From K189A clade bacterium (lineage in GTDB: Bacteria > Pseudomonadota > Gammaproteobacteria > Pseudomonadales > Azotimanducaceae): a stretch of 46,890 nt of DNA. The DNA is taken from contig CABZTD010000014.1 of NCBI GenBank assembly GCA_902528515.1, positions 1 to 46,890 on the forward strand, in the 5' to 3' direction. The translations under genes and the position numbers were made by a program. Shown one piece after another: positions 1 to 7,959 of this stretch. Positions within the stretch are counted from its first letter, which is position 1. Each line of letters starts with the position of its first letter. Under the pieces are notes generated by a model. That model saw only the letters and a list, made by a program, of their open reading frames with translations, was not told the origin of the DNA and did no database searches.

Positions 1-401
1 GGAGGGTTTGTTGTTTCGGCGGCTTTTTGTTTGGTCGCGCTGCGATCAACACGTTTGCAGGTAATGGCGGCACGCTCATTTTTACCGGAGCCAGTGCCTC
101 CCTGCGAGGCCGGGCAAACTTCGGTGCCTTTAACTCTGCCAAGGGTGCGCTACGCAACTTGGCTCAGGCCATGGCCAAAGAATACGGGAGCGATGGCGTG
201 CATGTAGGCCATGTGGTTGTAGACGGGCCTATCGGCGGTGAAAAAATCAAGAAAGGCATACCCGAGTATGCGGCCAAACTCGGCGATGAAGGCATGATCA
301 GTATTGACGGTATCGTTGAAGGCTATGTCTATCTGTACCAACAGCCCCGACAGGCGTGGAGCTTCGAGCTGGACATACGTACGTCGGTAGAAAAGTGGTA
401 A
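1..401 (+). CDS. SDR family oxidoreductase, 5' end cut by window edge
   Basis: C-terminal part of a short-chain dehydrogenase/reductase; the frame is open from base 3 to the TAA at 399-401, so the start and the N-terminal NAD(P)-binding glycine motif lie outside the window. Visible are the strand ending TGASAS (catalytic Ser region) and, about 15 residues on, FNSAK where classical SDRs have YxxxK, so the catalytic Tyr is replaced by Phe. Then follow the usual AMAKEYG helix and the HVVVDGPI strand. This resembles the divergent SDR subgroup with FxxxK. Substrate unknown. It converges on the MaoC gene, with a strong hairpin between them. Family assignment is secure; catalytic activity is uncertain because of the Tyr-to-Phe change. 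Confidence 0.85.
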   Translation, partial: RVCCFGGFLFGRAAINTFAGNGGTLIFTGASASLRGRANFGAFNSAKGALRNLAQAMAKEYGSDGVHVGHVVVDGPIGGEKIKKGIPEYAAKLGDEGMISIDGIVEGYVYLYQQPRQAWSFELDIRTSVEKW

Positions 402-402
402 T

Positions 403-444
403 ACGCTACAAGGGACCAGAGCTCAAGCTGGCCTCTTGTAGCGT
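403..444. terminator. Bidirectional terminator-like hairpin
   Basis: Perfect 10-bp inverted repeat, ACGCTACAAG at 403-412 and CTTGTAGCGT at 435-444, with an inner CCAG/CTGG pairing (416-419 with 428-431). It sits in the 51-bp gap between the convergent SDR and MaoC genes. There is no long T run, so termination is inferred from structure and position. Confidence 0.6.
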
Positions 445-452
445 CTTAGGGT

Positions 453-860
453 TTAGTCCACTCTCGCGGCTGCGTATCCCGATAACACTAAAGCGCCATC
501 TTGATTGGTGGTTTCTACGCTCAGATTGACGACGCCGTCGGTGATGTCGACGACTGTTGCCGTCGAGTTAAGCGTGTCACCGGGCCACACTTGGCTGGTG
601 AAGCGAACCCCATACTTGGTCAGACGACCGTCACCAACGTAATTGGTCAACATGCGGCCCGTCATGCCCATGGTCAGCATTCCGTGCGCGAAAACCGACG
701 GATAACCGGCAATTTCCGTGGTGAATTTCTCATCGGTATGCACTGGGTTGTAATCGCCAGATGCACCGGCATACATCACGATCTGTGTTCGTGACAGATC
801 TTCGACCAGGCATTCAGTGTAGGTGTCGCCTGCTTTTAAGTTCCTTGCTGAAAGAGCCAT
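453..860 (-). CDS. MaoC-family (R)-enoyl-CoA hydratase subunit
   Basis: 135-residue single hot-dog protein of the MaoC dehydratase family, which hydrates trans-2-enoyl-CoA thioesters in beta-oxidation-type pathways. The hydratase motif is visible as YAGASGDYNPVH (residues 30-41), giving the catalytic Asp36/His41 pair, followed by the FAHGMLTMG loop. The start is preceded by an excellent AGGAGG five bases before ATG; this site overlaps the end of the upstream FAS1-like dehydratase gene (9-bp gap), so the two are probably translated together. The pair most likely forms a heterodimer in which this subunit carries the active site, as in steroid or branched acyl-CoA hydratases. The exact substrate is not deducible. 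Confidence 0.9.
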   Translation of the reverse strand: MALSARNLKAGDTYTECLVEDLSRTQIVMYAGASGDYNPVHTDEKFTTEIAGYPSVFAHGMLTMGMTGRMLTNYVGDGRLTKYGVRFTSQVWPGDTLNSTATVVDITDGVVNLSVETTNQDGALVLSGYAAARVD

Positions 861-869
861 ACATTCCTC

Positions 870-1361
870 CTATTGATCTACCGGGCGCTCGGTGCGCACC
901 CCGACGCCTCGCGCTGTAATTACCAACTCTCCATTTTGGTCGCGATATTCGGTAATCGTTTCACTGAAGACCAGCTTGCCAGAGCGCTTTCCTTCCTTCT
1001 CCCAGGTTTTGCCAGGCTTTACCTCAGTCGTGAGCACATCACCCGGACCAATGTGCCGGTGGTATTCAAAATGTTGTTCGGCATGCAAACCACCACCGCC
1101 ACCACCGCCAGAAGACTCCTTCTTTTTGATGCTCGTGGCTTCTTTGCCGGAGCCGAACCACTCCTCGCCGATCTTGGGGCGCAAAAAATAATTTGGGTCA
1201 AATTGCGCGGAAGACTGCGCGAATGTCGGGGGAGCGATAACCCCGCCTGCTTCTGTCGATTTTGCGTAGTCCGCGTCGTAGTACACCTGATTGTCGTCAG
1301 CGATTGAGCGCGCAAACATCATGATATGGCTACCCTCGACCGGGAATTTTTCTTCGGCCAT
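870..1361 (-). CDS. FAS1-like / MaoC N-terminal dehydratase, non-catalytic partner
   Basis: 163-residue hot-dog protein of the MaoC N-terminal (FAS1-like dehydratase) type. The region matching the catalytic loop reads IADDNQVYYD (around residues 20-29) and lacks the DxNPxH pair of its neighbour, so it is probably the structural or substrate-binding half of a heterodimer. Residues 82-94 contain a lysine/serine stretch followed by seven consecutive glycines, encoded by GGN codons around 1091-1111, directly before the conserved LHAEQHFEYHR strand. The start has AAGGAGGAG upstream. It lies between the crotonase gene (71 bp upstream) and the MaoC gene, and reads as the middle of a three-gene acyl-CoA operon. 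Confidence 0.85.
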   Translation of the reverse strand: MAEEKFPVEGSHIMMFARSIADDNQVYYDADYAKSTEAGGVIAPPTFAQSSAQFDPNYFLRPKIGEEWFGSGKEATSIKKKESSGGGGGGGLHAEQHFEYHRHIGPGDVLTTEVKPGKTWEKEGKRSGKLVFSETITEYRDQNGELVITARGVGVRTERPVDQ

Positions 1362-1432
1362 CTGTTCTCCTCCTTTATCTTGATTGCTTTTTCAGTATGT
1401 CCGAAAAACCCGCGCCACCACAAGACACCTCC

Positions 1433-2239
1433 TTACTTGCCTTTAAATTCCGGTGTTCTCTTTTCTAGGAAGGCGGCAATGCCCTCGGCCTTGTCTTCGG
1501 TCTGCACCAGCGCGCCCTGGGCATACTTCTCGAACATCAGAGCGCCGGCCAAACTGGCCTCCATGCCAAAGTGGACCATGGCCTTCATCGTCCGCGGAAC
1601 AAAGGGTGCAAAGGATGCCAAGTACTGTGCCATGCGAGCCACCTCGTTGAGCAGTTCGTCACTTTCCACTAGACGGGTAACCAGCCCTATTTGTAGCGCT
1701 CTATTGGCGTCAATAGGCTCTCCCATCAGCATCATTTCCATTCCCCAGCCGCGACCGACAATTCTAGGTAGCCGCGCCGTCGCACCACCGCCGGGAATGA
1801 TGCCCAGCTTGCCTTCAGGAGTCGCAAACCTACTTTGAGGCGTCGCAACCCGTAGGTCGCAGCCCAGGGCGACTTCAAGCCCGCCGCCCATACAAATGCC
1901 GTCAATCGCAGCAATAGTTGGCTTGGGAGTACGCTCGAGTTTTTCAGCGAATCCCTGGACGATCGGCTCTAGGGCTTTCCTAAGATCACGATCTATAACC
2001 TCTGACAAATCCGAACCCGCCGCAAACGCTTTGCCTCCGGCGCCGGTAATTGTGATCACTCGGACGCTTTCGTCCAAAGCAGCAGCGTCTACTGCACCAT
2101 GCAAATCATCAAGCGTCGCTAGTGAAATCGCGTTGTGTTTTTCTGGGCGATTAATCGTAATCACCGCCAAGGGGCCATCTTTGGCATAGAGCACATTTTC
2201 GAATTTCGGATCGGCTGATTCATTTTTGGCTTTAGACAT
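1433..2239 (-). CDS. Enoyl-CoA hydratase/isomerase (crotonase) family
   Basis: 268-residue crotonase-fold enzyme acting on acyl-CoA thioesters. The oxyanion-hole segments are KAFAAGSDL (residues 70-78) and GICMGGGLE (114-122). Both glutamates that activate water in true hydratases appear to be present: Glu122 in GGGLE and Glu142 in ATPEGKLG, so hydratase activity is plausible. I chose ATG at 2239 because GAGGG lies about nine bases upstream; a GTG three codons earlier at 2248 abuts that site. It is probably the first gene of the operon with the two MaoC-type genes. The exact substrate (fatty, branched or steroid side chain) cannot be told. Confidence 0.88.
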   Translation of the reverse strand: MSKAKNESADPKFENVLYAKDGPLAVITINRPEKHNAISLATLDDLHGAVDAAALDESVRVITITGAGGKAFAAGSDLSEVIDRDLRKALEPIVQGFAEKLERTPKPTIAAIDGICMGGGLEVALGCDLRVATPQSRFATPEGKLGIIPGGGATARLPRIVGRGWGMEMMLMGEPIDANRALQIGLVTRLVESDELLNEVARMAQYLASFAPFVPRTMKAMVHFGMEASLAGALMFEKYAQGALVQTEDKAEGIAAFLEKRTPEFKGK

Positions 2240-2344
2240 TGTGCTCACCCTCTGAACAAAGGCCTACATCGTTGATGAATCGATCGTTTAGCGCAAGGGT
2301 TTGGGGTGCCATAAGATGTCGGTTTAGAGAAAATACACAAAAGA

Positions 2345-2377
2345 AAGCCGCCGGTCTGGAGAGAAAACCGGCGGCTT
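2345..2377 (-). terminator. Rho-independent terminator on the minus strand
   Basis: Perfect 11-bp stem, AAGCCGCCGGT (2345-2355) and ACCGGCGGCTT (2367-2377), with an 11-base loop. Read on the minus strand it is followed by a T-rich tail (complement of 2328-2344). It lies 275 bp past envZ and about 105 bp before the crotonase start, so it likely ends the ompR-envZ transcript. Confidence 0.75.
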
Positions 2378-2651
2378 CCGGAGTGATCTCGTGCACTTCA
2401 GAGCATTAGTTCTTTATCGCGATTCATTCGGTGTGACGGCGAATCTGCCCCCACCTCACACGAGGAACTAGCGCTCTCGAGATCTCAGAGAGAATGTCGC
2501 CATTGCGGCAACGATTCCAATATCTAATTTCCAAGTTTCCAGAGCATTTCCGCCACCGCTTTTTTTGTGACAATTTGTATCAAAGGTAGCGCGAAAATTT
2601 CAGCAAGGACCTAAGGCTTAGTGCGATTATCAGCCGCTCCTCACTGTCGCG
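2378..2651. other. Non-coding stretch after envZ
   Basis: No convincing gene. This is probably the long 3' untranslated part of the envZ transcript up to the terminator at 2345-2377. A run of seven Ts at 2562-2568 is present, but I see no stable hairpin next to it. Confidence 0.4.
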
Positions 2652-3971
2652 TCATTCTTGCGCTGCTTGGGTATCGTCAAAACACCAGTGGAATGCGGCG
2701 CCGCCCAGATAGGAATCTTTAATGTCAATTTGCCAACCGTGGGCAGCGCTGAGCTGCTGCACGACCGCTAAGCCTAAACCGCTGCCGCCAGTGCTTTGAT
2801 TCCGCGAAGCCTCCAACCGATAAAAAGGCTGAAAAACACTACAACGCTCCGCTTCAGGAATGCCAGGGCCATCGTCCAGCACAACAACTTCTGTGGCACT
2901 CAAAGTAACTCTCACTGTGTTGGCGTACTTGATACCATTGCCGACCAGATTCGCCAGTACTCGTGAAAAGGCATTGGGTGCCAAATTCACTACCAAGTCG
3001 TCGTCGATATTGGAGCAAAGTTCTATGGGCTGATCGAAGGTCTCGAGCACCTGCGACACATAGGCCAAAAGCGCCACGGGTTCGGCCGTTTCCCGGGTGC
3101 CCTGGGCAAAACGCAGCGCATCGGTAATGAGCGTATCCATGGCCTCCAGATTACGCTCAAAGCGCTGCGCCAGCGCGGGATCAATATTTTCGGGTAGCAG
3201 CGCAAGGGCGAGACGCATGCGAGTCAAGGGCGTTCGAAGGTCGTGTGAGATGCCGGCCATAAGGGTCGTTCTATTGGCCAACAACAGTGCGATCTCGTCG
3301 GCCATGGTGTTGAAATTTCGAGCGAGCAGCACAAGCTCACGCGGACCGGTTTCTGGCAGCGGCTCAATGTCCGCCAATCCTCGAAACGCTTCAGCCTGCT
3401 GACCCACCTGCACCAAGGGGCGAGCGATTCGGCGTACTATGAGTAATGACGTTAGGAACACGATTCCCGCTCCTAGCGTAGCAATAGCAATGGCCACATA
3501 TAGCAGCTGCACATCACGCCGATCCGGCGCAAAACCGATCTGCAAATTGTAATCGGCCATGGGTACGTCAACCCATATCAGGTCTTCGCCATCGTATAAT
3601 TGCACATCGATGTCCAAACGCTGCCGGAGTTTTTCAACTAGCGTCTGTACAAATGGTAAATAGCGATCAAGAGGAGGCAGGGACTGTTTTGCCACGCTAA
3701 TTATCAGATCGTGGCTTTGCGCCAATTCAAGCTCGAAATAGGGGCGTGCCTGAGGGGGGAGCTCAACCCAGGTTTGCGCGGACAGGACCAACAACGCTGC
3801 TTCATCGTCCGCCGATCGCTCAGCTATAGGGATGATCACAAAAGCATTTAGCGCAAGAGTGGAAACAATAACGATCGCAAAAGAACTGATAGCCAGCGTG
3901 AGATTAGTTCTGCCTAGCAGCGATTGGGGCTGCGAGGATTCAGAATTTCGAATTCTGCTTAGCAAGCTCAT
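2652..3971 (-). CDS. envZ: EnvZ-like osmosensing sensor histidine kinase
   Basis: 439-residue inner-membrane kinase. TM1 lies at about residues 24-48, followed by a periplasmic domain (about 50-155), TM2 (about 157-178), HAMP (about 179-231) and the dimerisation/phosphoacceptor domain with His243 in MAGISHDLRTPLTRMRLA, the sequence typical of EnvZ. The ATP-binding domain shows the N box (NLVGNGIKYA), DDGPGIP and GGSGLGLA. Start ATG has GGGG six to nine bases upstream. It lies 28 bp after ompR and is the last gene of the operon. By family it phosphorylates and dephosphorylates OmpR in response to envelope or osmotic state. Confidence 0.93.
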   Translation of the reverse strand: MSLLSRIRNSESSQPQSLLGRTNLTLAISSFAIVIVSTLALNAFVIIPIAERSADDEAALLVLSAQTWVELPPQARPYFELELAQSHDLIISVAKQSLPPLDRYLPFVQTLVEKLRQRLDIDVQLYDGEDLIWVDVPMADYNLQIGFAPDRRDVQLLYVAIAIATLGAGIVFLTSLLIVRRIARPLVQVGQQAEAFRGLADIEPLPETGPRELVLLARNFNTMADEIALLLANRTTLMAGISHDLRTPLTRMRLALALLPENIDPALAQRFERNLEAMDTLITDALRFAQGTRETAEPVALLAYVSQVLETFDQPIELCSNIDDDLVVNLAPNAFSRVLANLVGNGIKYANTVRVTLSATEVVVLDDGPGIPEAERCSVFQPFYRLEASRNQSTGGSGLGLAVVQQLSAAHGWQIDIKDSYLGGAAFHWCFDDTQAAQE

Positions 3972-3999
3972 ACGCTACCCCAGTCGGGTAATCGGGCGT

Positions 4000-4752
4000 T
4001 TAGGTCGCGCTGGTTGATTCAGCTGCGACGGGACAAAACATATATCCCTTACCCCAAATCGTTTTGATAAATATCGGATTCGCAGGATCGCTTTCTAGCT
4101 TAGAGCGCAATCGCGTAACACGCACATCGATCGAGCGATCAAAGGGCGAACGCTCGGCCCCCGTAAGTAGGTCAAGGATGCGGTCTCGATGCAGCACTTT
4201 GTTGGGATGAGAAACCAAGATCGCCAGCAAATCAAATTCACCCGAGGTGAGAGGAATATCCTCATTTCCGCGACGCAGCTGATGGGAGGCAAGATCGAGT
4301 GTAAAAGCTCCAAAGTGCGCGTTGGGCAAGATGTCTTGCGCGTCGTAAACCGGACGCACTGTGCGGCGCAAAACCGCGCGTATACGAGCCAGTAACTCAC
4401 GAGGATTAAACGGCTTGGCCAAATAATCGTCCGCGCCCAATTCGAGCCCGACTATGCGGTCTACATCATCGCCCTGCGCAGAAATGATGATGATCGGCAT
4501 ATCCCCATCTTTTTTCAGACGCTGAGCGATGGATAACCCATGTTCGCCGGGTAGCATGAGATCTAGCACAAGCAAGTCGACGCGATGGACTTTAAGATAA
4601 GCATTAAGGGCCTCACCGGATTGCACCGTATCAACCGCAAAACCCTGCTGTTGCAGATAAGCTTGCGTTAGCTCGCAGATTTCTGGGTCGTCATCGAGGA
4701 CCAAAATCCTTTCAGGAGTCGCCTCGGCTTTTTGTTGGGTTGCCAGTGCCAT
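4000..4752 (-). CDS. ompR: OmpR-family response regulator
   Basis: 250-residue transcription factor. The receiver domain (about residues 14-130) carries the acidic pocket LDDD (19-22), the phosphoacceptor Asp64 in VLDLMLPG and the conserved Lys in DDYLAKPFNP. A winged-helix DNA-binding domain follows (about 150-245), ending in RLRSKLESDP...KTIWGKGYMF, characteristic of OmpR. The start codon is four bases after the stop of the upstream unknown gene and its own Shine-Dalgarno is weak, which points to translational coupling. It pairs with the downstream EnvZ gene. Targets in this organism are unknown; porin-type genes would be expected. Confidence 0.95.
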   Translation of the reverse strand: MALATQQKAEATPERILVLDDDPEICELTQAYLQQQGFAVDTVQSGEALNAYLKVHRVDLLVLDLMLPGEHGLSIAQRLKKDGDMPIIIISAQGDDVDRIVGLELGADDYLAKPFNPRELLARIRAVLRRTVRPVYDAQDILPNAHFGAFTLDLASHQLRRGNEDIPLTSGEFDLLAILVSHPNKVLHRDRILDLLTGAERSPFDRSIDVRVTRLRSKLESDPANPIFIKTIWGKGYMFCPVAAESTSAT

Positions 4753-4756
4753 GTCG

Positions 4757-5572
4757 CTACCGCTTAGAGCTTGCAGTACGTTGCTTCAGGGTTTTTTGCT
4801 GAGGAGTCGACACGCGACGCACTCCTTCCTCCTGATGCCTCTCTATCGTTGCTCGTCGACTCCGCTGATCAAATCCTGCGCCAAAGCGAACTGTCGTTCT
4901 GATCACCCTCATCTTCCCGGACCTCGGTTGTGTGACGTCACCACCAAAAGTTTGCGATCCGTTGAGTACCGGGCTATCAGACCTAGAAGCCGATGCGGGC
5001 AACTTTTCGCTCGATCGATACGCCTGCATCCCGGGCACCAATGTTTGCTCTCGTACTAACCGACTGCCGTCGGGCAAGATCTTGGTAACCATGGTTCGAA
5101 TCACCATCTCTCGCGGCGAATCCTTCTGTGCTGATTTGCTTTTAGGTGTGGTAACTGCCTCGTCGCCCAAGTGACCGATGCCCCTGTTAGCGACGCGACC
5201 ATAGCTGTGCTGGGTTTGTGCCTTCTTAATTCTTAATGTTAAAGACGGAACGGGGTTTTGAGGGTTAGTATTGTTTAGGTTGGCTTCTGCTTTTTTTGCC
5301 AGATGCATGCGCTTACGCACTTCCGCGAGCAGATCTCGTCGTTGAATCGCATCAAGCTCGGGCCAATGCTGTAGAAGCGTGCCGATTTGCTGATCTGTCT
5401 GTTGTGCAAGGGGCGCGGACGGGTTGCCTCCGCTGACACCTGTTACTGAAATCTGGGGATGCACTGTTGTCGCAAATCCAAACAAAAGCCAGGCTTTTAC
5501 AACTGCGCGCAGTACATGGATTGCGCGCTGACGGAGCACTTTTAGTGACCCTGCTTCCTGGATAAATATCAT
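4757..5572 (-). CDS. Hypothetical exported or membrane-anchored protein upstream of ompR
   Basis: I do not recognise this protein with confidence. From ATG at 5572 it is 271 residues; a GTG at 5539 with GGG nine bases before it is a good alternative and gives a more compact signal sequence (Arg/Lys-rich, then a hydrophobic AWLLFGFATTV). After the signal comes a helical segment with the pattern W-x2-LD-x2-QR-x2-LL-x2-VR-x-RM (about residues 90-110), reminiscent of DUF3106-type periplasmic proteins. The C-terminal half is low-complexity, rich in Arg, Ser, Gln and Thr, and repeats VIRTMVTK / VIRTTVRF. It ends four bases before ompR, so it is the first gene of the ompR-envZ operon and may sense or modulate the same stress. 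Confidence 0.55.
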   Translation of the reverse strand: MIFIQEAGSLKVLRQRAIHVLRAVVKAWLLFGFATTVHPQISVTGVSGGNPSAPLAQQTDQQIGTLLQHWPELDAIQRRDLLAEVRKRMHLAKKAEANLNNTNPQNPVPSLTLRIKKAQTQHSYGRVANRGIGHLGDEAVTTPKSKSAQKDSPREMVIRTMVTKILPDGSRLVREQTLVPGMQAYRSSEKLPASASRSDSPVLNGSQTFGGDVTQPRSGKMRVIRTTVRFGAGFDQRSRRATIERHQEEGVRRVSTPQQKTLKQRTASSKR

Positions 5573-5746
5573 TTGACCATGGTGCCTTTTGGCCAGCCTT
5601 CTCACAACGATTGGGGAATGATTATCGGCCGCGCCTGTTTCTACGCCATGTCCTATTTGTTTCAAAGTGTTACGCTCGGCCGCGTGGCCACCACATGGCC
5701 GGTTCGTGTCAACAGGAAGTTTTGTACCCAAACACGGCCAGGGGGA

Positions 5747-5764
5747 GCGACCATAAATGGTCGC
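5747..5764 (+). terminator. Hairpin with T tail on the plus strand
   Basis: Perfect inverted repeat GCGACCAT (5747-5754) / ATGGTCGC (5757-5764) followed by TTTTCT on the plus strand. No plus-strand gene ends here. It lies between the thiolase stop (5841) and the start of the ompR operon (5572), both on the minus strand, where its tail is T-poor. It could stop antisense transcription or act in the leader of the operon. Confidence 0.45.
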
Positions 5765-5840
5765 TTTTCTCAGCTCTTTCTCGGCTCAGAATCCCAACTT
5801 GCGATTCTAGTCTTGAGGAACTTGGTGGCGCCAAATAGGC

Positions 5841-7025
5841 TTAGGCCGATTCAAAGAGACCTGCGGCCCCTTGCCCACCGCCGATGCACATGGTGACAAC
5901 ACCGTACTTCTTGTTACGGCGCTTTAGCTCACGCAGGATCGATCCAGTTTGGCGAGAACCAGTCATACCGAATGGATGCCCAATAGAAATGCTGCCGCCC
6001 AGTACATTGTACTTCTCGTTATCAATGCCTAGGGCATCTCTGGAATAAAGGCACTGTGAAGCAAATGCTTCGTTCAGTTCCCAAAGGTCGATATCATCAA
6101 TCGACAGGCCTACATTCTTCAACAAGCGAGGAATCGCAAATACAGGGCCGATGCCCATTTCGTCAGGTTCACAGCCGGCCACCGTGAATCCACGATAAAT
6201 GCCAATTGGAGTGAGGCCGAGCTGCGCCGCGCGATCAGCGCTCATCAATAGCGTCATGGAGGCACCGTCAGACAACTGAGAAGCATTACCAGCAGTGACA
6301 GAACCATCTTCTTCGAAAGCAGGCGGCAGTGATGCTAGACCTTCGAGCGTAGTTTGTGGCCGATTGCACTCGTCCTTGTCTACCCATACTTCTTCGTGGG
6401 TTTCTTCTCCGGTTTCTTTATTCACCTTGAGCATGGTTGCGTTCATGCCAACGATTTCTTCAGCAATAGAGCCTGCCTCGACCGCGGCATGGTAACGCTG
6501 CTGACTTTGCAGCGCGTACTCGTCTTGAGCCTCTCGGGTAACTTGGTAGCGACGCGCCACGACTTCAGCGGTATTTCCCATCGCCATGAAAATCTCTGGC
6601 TTCTCATCCAACAGACGTTGATTTTGCTTTGACTTACCAGGCTCTTGGCGGGTACGCATTGAAATGCTGTCTACGCCCCCTGCAATGGCCACTTCAGTTT
6701 GACCGCTGGCGATCTGGTTTGCTGCCAAAGCAATGGACTGTAGGCCTGAGGAACAAAAGCGGTTGATGGTGACACCAGCCGTGGTGATGGGCAATTTGGA
6801 TAAAACGACAGCCAATCGTGCGAGATTACCGTCTTGCTCACCGGTATGGCTAGCCGCGCCAACATACACGTCTTCGACTTCGTCGGGTCCAAGCTGTGGG
6901 TTTCGATCCAACAGTGAATCAATACAGTGAGCCAGCAGGTCGTCCGAACGGGTGAGATTGAAGCTACCGCGAAAGGCCTTAGTCAAGCCAGTGCGAACGC
7001 TATCGACAATTACAACATCGCGCAT
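5841..7025 (-). CDS. Thiolase (acetyl-CoA C-acyltransferase)
   Basis: 394-residue degradative-type thiolase that cleaves 3-ketoacyl-CoA with CoA. The nucleophilic Cys91 sits in NRFCSSGLQ, the active-site His350 in [13 protein letters not shown] and the second Cys380 in [14 protein letters not shown], so the triad is complete and the length is standard. ATG at 7025 has GAGGAATTAACC upstream. It is a single minus-strand gene separated from the ompR operon by 268 bp. Together with the MaoC, crotonase and acyl-CoA dehydrogenase genes nearby it supplies the last step of a beta-oxidation-like route. Substrate length is unknown. Confidence 0.93.
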   Translation of the reverse strand: MRDVVIVDSVRTGLTKAFRGSFNLTRSDDLLAHCIDSLLDRNPQLGPDEVEDVYVGAASHTGEQDGNLARLAVVLSKLPITTAGVTINRFCSSGLQSIALAANQIASGQTEVAIAGGVDSISMRTRQEPGKSKQNQRLLDEKPEIFMAMGNTAEVVARRYQVTREAQDEYALQSQQRYHAAVEAGSIAEEIVGMNATMLKVNKETGEETHEEVWVDKDECNRPQTTLEGLASLPPAFEEDGSVTAGNASQLSDGASMTLLMSADRAAQLGLTPIGIYRGFTVAGCEPDEMGIGPVFAIPRLLKNVGLSIDDIDLWELNEAFASQCLYSRDALGIDNEKYNVLGGSISIGHPFGMTGSRQTGSILRELKRRNKKYGVVTMCIGGGQGAAGLFESA

Positions 7026-7406
7026 GGTTAATTCCTCATTTTTATCAAAGCTAATGTATTTGTTCAGCGGCTCTCACCGCTGGCGGTTTTGAACTAAGGC
7101 CGCAACGTCAATCCTCCACAGCCATTTCGGACCGCCAATTTTGTCTCCACGACTCCTTGTGGAGCCCCACTAGACAGGCGAGAGTTAACAATCAGTGTGA
7201 CTAGCGCTCGATCAAGCGATAGTTATCGACCTTACGGTTCGATGGTCCCCCACTCCGAAAATGAACTCGGTCTTTCATAGTTCCCTTGCCGGATGTTAAA
7301 CAGATCGCCTCGGTAGTGCCACCGCGATGTGGGCCTACTACACTTCATGATTTCGCGCGTCGCAAGATTGCGCTATGGTCCTTGGCACCTACACAAAGGA
7401 GCAGCT
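7026..7406. promoter_or_regulatory. Divergent intergenic region between thiolase and glutathione peroxidase
   Basis: 381 bp without a believable gene; it must hold promoters in both directions. I see small hairpins (AGCGG/CCGCT near 7066 and CTCCAC/GTGGAG near 7146) but no clear -35/-10 pair or known operator. Confidence 0.4.
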
Positions 7407-7898
7407 ATGACTCAATTTCACCAAATCACCATGGTCGATGCGCAAGGCAAAGAGATTTGCTTTCGAGACTTCGCGGGACAAACCTGTCTTATTGTCAACG
7501 TCGCCAGCCGCTGAGGCCTTACCAACCAGTACGCCGGGTTGCGTACTCTGCAAGAAGAATTCAGCGAACACCCTTTCACTATCCTAGCCTTTCCCTGCAA
7601 CCAGTTTGGTGCGCAAGAACCAGGTTCAGACGCCGAGATTTTGGAATTTGCCACAACTAAGTATCAGGCTAACTTTCCTATATTTAGCAAGATCAACGTT
7701 AACGGCAGTCAATCTTGCGAATTATATGCATTTTTGAAAGACCAACGCGCAGACGAAGAGGGAAATGTTGACATTTCGTGGAACTTTGCCAAGTTCTTGG
7801 TCGACGGTAAAGGCGAGGTGGTCGGCCGCTTTAGCCCGCAAACGGCGCCTGAAGAGCTAAGGACCGTTATTTTGGAGACGGTGGAGGCCTCTATCTAG
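7407..7898 (+). CDS. Selenocysteine-containing glutathione peroxidase (in-frame TGA = Sec36)
   Basis: 163-residue glutathione peroxidase that reduces peroxides with thiol donors. ATG at 7407 has AAAGGAG upstream. The frame meets TGA at 7512-7514 exactly where the catalytic Cys/Sec occurs (NVASR-U-GLTNQY) and then continues with a fully conserved peroxidase to TAG at 7896. The rest of the catalytic tetrad is present: Gln70 in FGAQEPG, Trp125 and Asn126 in ISWNF; the NPF-region motif FPCNQFG is at 62-68. A stem-loop suited to a bacterial SECIS follows the TGA (7529-7546). The usual resolving Cys of thioredoxin-dependent enzymes (KCxVNG) reads KINVNG, as expected for a Sec enzyme. Standard gene calling would give a 35-codon peptide plus a truncated protein beginning near 7539. 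Alternative: a nonsense mutation, which would have to fall on this one codon. Confidence 0.88.
7529..7546 (+). promoter_or_regulatory. Putative bacterial SECIS stem-loop in the peroxidase mRNA
   Basis: Perfect 6-bp stem GTACGC (7529-7534) / GCGTAC (7541-7546), extended by an A-T pair (7528/7547), with loop CGGGTT and a possible lower stem CTT/AAG (7518-7520 with 7552-7554). The loop begins 20 nt after the TGA and has a G at its second position. Both fit the commonly used bacterial SECIS rules (loop 16-37 nt from UGA, G in the first two loop bases), as I recall them. Confidence 0.65.
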
Positions 7899-7931
7899 CT
7901 GGTACGATCACTTCCGATATTAAGCCAAAAA

Positions 7932-7959
7932 CCCCGCAACCGTTTGACGGTTAGCGGGG
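7932..7959 (+). terminator. Terminator hairpin after glutathione peroxidase
   Basis: Stem CCCCGCAACCG (7932-7942) with CGGTTaGCGGGG (7948-7959), one bulged A and a TTTGA loop, 34 bp after the stop codon. The plus-strand tail is CGTTCTG; the minus strand has a run of Ts on its side (complement of 7927-7931), so it could work in both directions. Confidence 0.7.

Noticed and set aside
7512-7514. TGA in the peroxidase as a plain nonsense mutation
   Set aside because: It falls exactly on the Cys/Sec codon, the downstream frame is intact and a SECIS-like stem follows at the right distance. Kept as the alternative.
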